From positions 1 to 64,000 of the forward strand of contig JAADJZ010000014.1 of assembly GCA_011032825.1 (NCBI GenBank): a stretch of 64,000 nt of DNA, read 5' to 3'. Source of the stretch: Massariosphaeria phaeospora. Taxonomy: Eukaryota > Ascomycota > Dothideomycetes > Pleosporales. The position numbers and the translations under genes were made by a program. This document shows positions 63,062 through 64,000 of the stretch, in pieces; position 1 is the first letter of the stretch; every line of letters starts with the position of its first letter. The notes under the pieces were generated by a model, which was not told the DNA's origin, ran no database searches, and saw only the letters and a list, made by a program, of their open reading frames with translations.

Positions 63062-64000
63062 CTACTCGAGTGTGTATCCTTCAGCCTTTGCAACCTAGAT
63101 GATTGATATTAGAATATGTTGTAGAGATATCGTACTGCCTTGTGCACTCACCTCGACACGTTTAGCGTATGACAAGACATTGAACAGAAGTGCACAGTAA
63201 CTGTAGCCGAACTCGATAGACGCCTCGTTCCCATACTAAAGATGGACGTGTTAGCAGTGATTCACTTCGCTTGTTGTGATACTAACCCTCAGATATGCGA
63301 ATTCAACGGATGAGGTGTTGTGGCGTGGACCATTTAACCAGGTCACCGCTTCCCATGAGTGTGGATATTCGGCGTAGACATCTTCGATGCTGTCTTGTTC
63401 ATAACTATCGACGGCGACGGGATCCCCGAGCCCCATTCCAACGTGGTCTCGTTTGTGAAACTTCTTGTCAAGCGGCCCGCAGCCATCGTCTTGATTGGTG
63501 ATGTGATCGAGGACAGGCCGAATCCGGATATCAACACCAAGGGCACTGAACACCTCATGCGCGACCATATCTGAGCCCTTGAGTACCTGAGGGAGGGTAT
63601 CCGCTCCAGCTTTGGTAGTGTGGGCATATGCATGACGACAATACTGGCCAAGAGTACCACCTGCGAGTATTAGCCTGGCTATCGCGTGAAGCAGTCCGAT
63701 CTTGGAGCATACCGTCCGGCATGAACTGTGGATTAGCAAGAGCGTTCTTGACTTCTTCGTAGAGAGGTAACTGCTGGGACTCAAGAGCAGTACAGTTGCC
63801 GCCTAGCTGCCCCAGGCCAGTGCATGCATAGAGGTTGTAGGTAAGGGTAAGACGGTAACCTGAGGTGACTTCGAGTACTTCGTGCTCACAGTCACTGAAG
63901 AAGGCGGCCCACTGAACTGAGTCGGACGAACCGGTCCAGTCAAAGGTCCTCGAGTGACCATCATGGCGAACGACCAGCTGGCCGCCCTCATGAGCGCATG
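63062..64000 (-). CDS. Fe(II)/2-oxoglutarate-dependent oxygenase (partial, 5' end beyond window)
   Basis: Exons 63094-63062, 63235-63152, 63660-63287 and the 3' part of an exon running from beyond 64000 to 63713; 258 residues visible. Reading from the window edge: CAHEGGQLVVRHDGHS, then VQWAAFFSDCEHEVLEV and TSGYRLTLTYNLY. The His of CEHEV is the distal iron ligand and the Arg of SGYRLTL the 2-oxoglutarate-binding residue typical of prolyl-hydroxylase-type fungal oxygenases. The first ligand pair should lie in or near the start of the visible part or outside it. After a 52-nt intron come GQYCRHAYAHTT and LKGSDMVAHEVFSALG, common in this fungal family. Three GT-AG introns restore frame exactly. 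Substrate unknown. Confidence 0.8.

Noticed and set aside
1..64000. tRNA, rRNA genes or CRISPR arrays
   Set aside because: No A/B-box pair, rRNA-like block or regularly spaced repeat was found by eye; a tRNA could still be missed without a covariance search.

Overview
The window is nuclear DNA of a filamentous ascomycete (Pezizomycotina). The evidence is that most genes have short GT-AG introns (about 44-114 nt, with CTAAC/CTGAC-type branch points), coding DNA is GC-rich, there is no operon structure, and the content includes GH92, GH93, tannase, PTH11-like rhodopsin-domain, 2EXR/F-box and PRM10 genes. The set of secreted plant-polymer enzymes and a small cysteine-rich secreted protein fits a plant-associated or saprotrophic Dothideomycete-like fungus; the class is inference. 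I rebuilt gene models by joining reading frames across introns. Exon coordinates are given in each entry.

Layout. 1-1045 is an AT-rich island of decayed pogo/Tc1-type transposon sequence with a TA-flanked MITE. 1340-5962 holds a GH92 alpha-mannosidase (with a defective splice acceptor) and a secreted CE1/PHB-depolymerase-like esterase. 6355-9125 holds an F-box gene converging on an FAD monooxygenase. 11321-13992 is a PRM10/ThrE-family transporter. 14823-16752 holds two small single-pass membrane proteins of similar design. 18858-21024 is a PTH11-like rhodopsin-domain receptor. 23014-24401 is a GH93 exo-arabinanase and 24889-26595 a tannase/feruloyl esterase. 28.3-30.4 kb is a graveyard: a decayed unknown ORF, a SET/MYND fragment and a truncated cupin facing each other. 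31446-34181 holds a BAS2-like small secreted protein and a CYP7/8-like P450. 36053-37195 is a gene built by tandem duplication of whole intron+exon units. 37444-44062 holds two secreted or anchored unknown proteins and two alpha/beta hydrolases. 44680-46555 is a secreted SGNH hydrolase. 47522-48520 is an unknown protein with deaminase-like motifs. 50040-51083 is a RING membrane protein.

52-61 kb is a rapidly evolving block. It contains a 2EXR-type gene interrupted by one stop codon and three paralogues of a Gfd2/YDR514C-like DEDDh exonuclease fused to a CCHC zinc knuckle. One paralogue has an intact active site, one has lost its catalytic residues, and one is broken by a stop and a frameshifting deletion. 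An F-box gene lies among them. The window ends in a partial Fe(II)/2-oxoglutarate oxygenase.

The most unusual signals are the three-copy exonuclease cluster, the duplicated exon-intron gene, the lost splice acceptor in the mannosidase, and the pair of facing truncated genes near 30 kb. Functions are read from motifs by eye; no database search was run.
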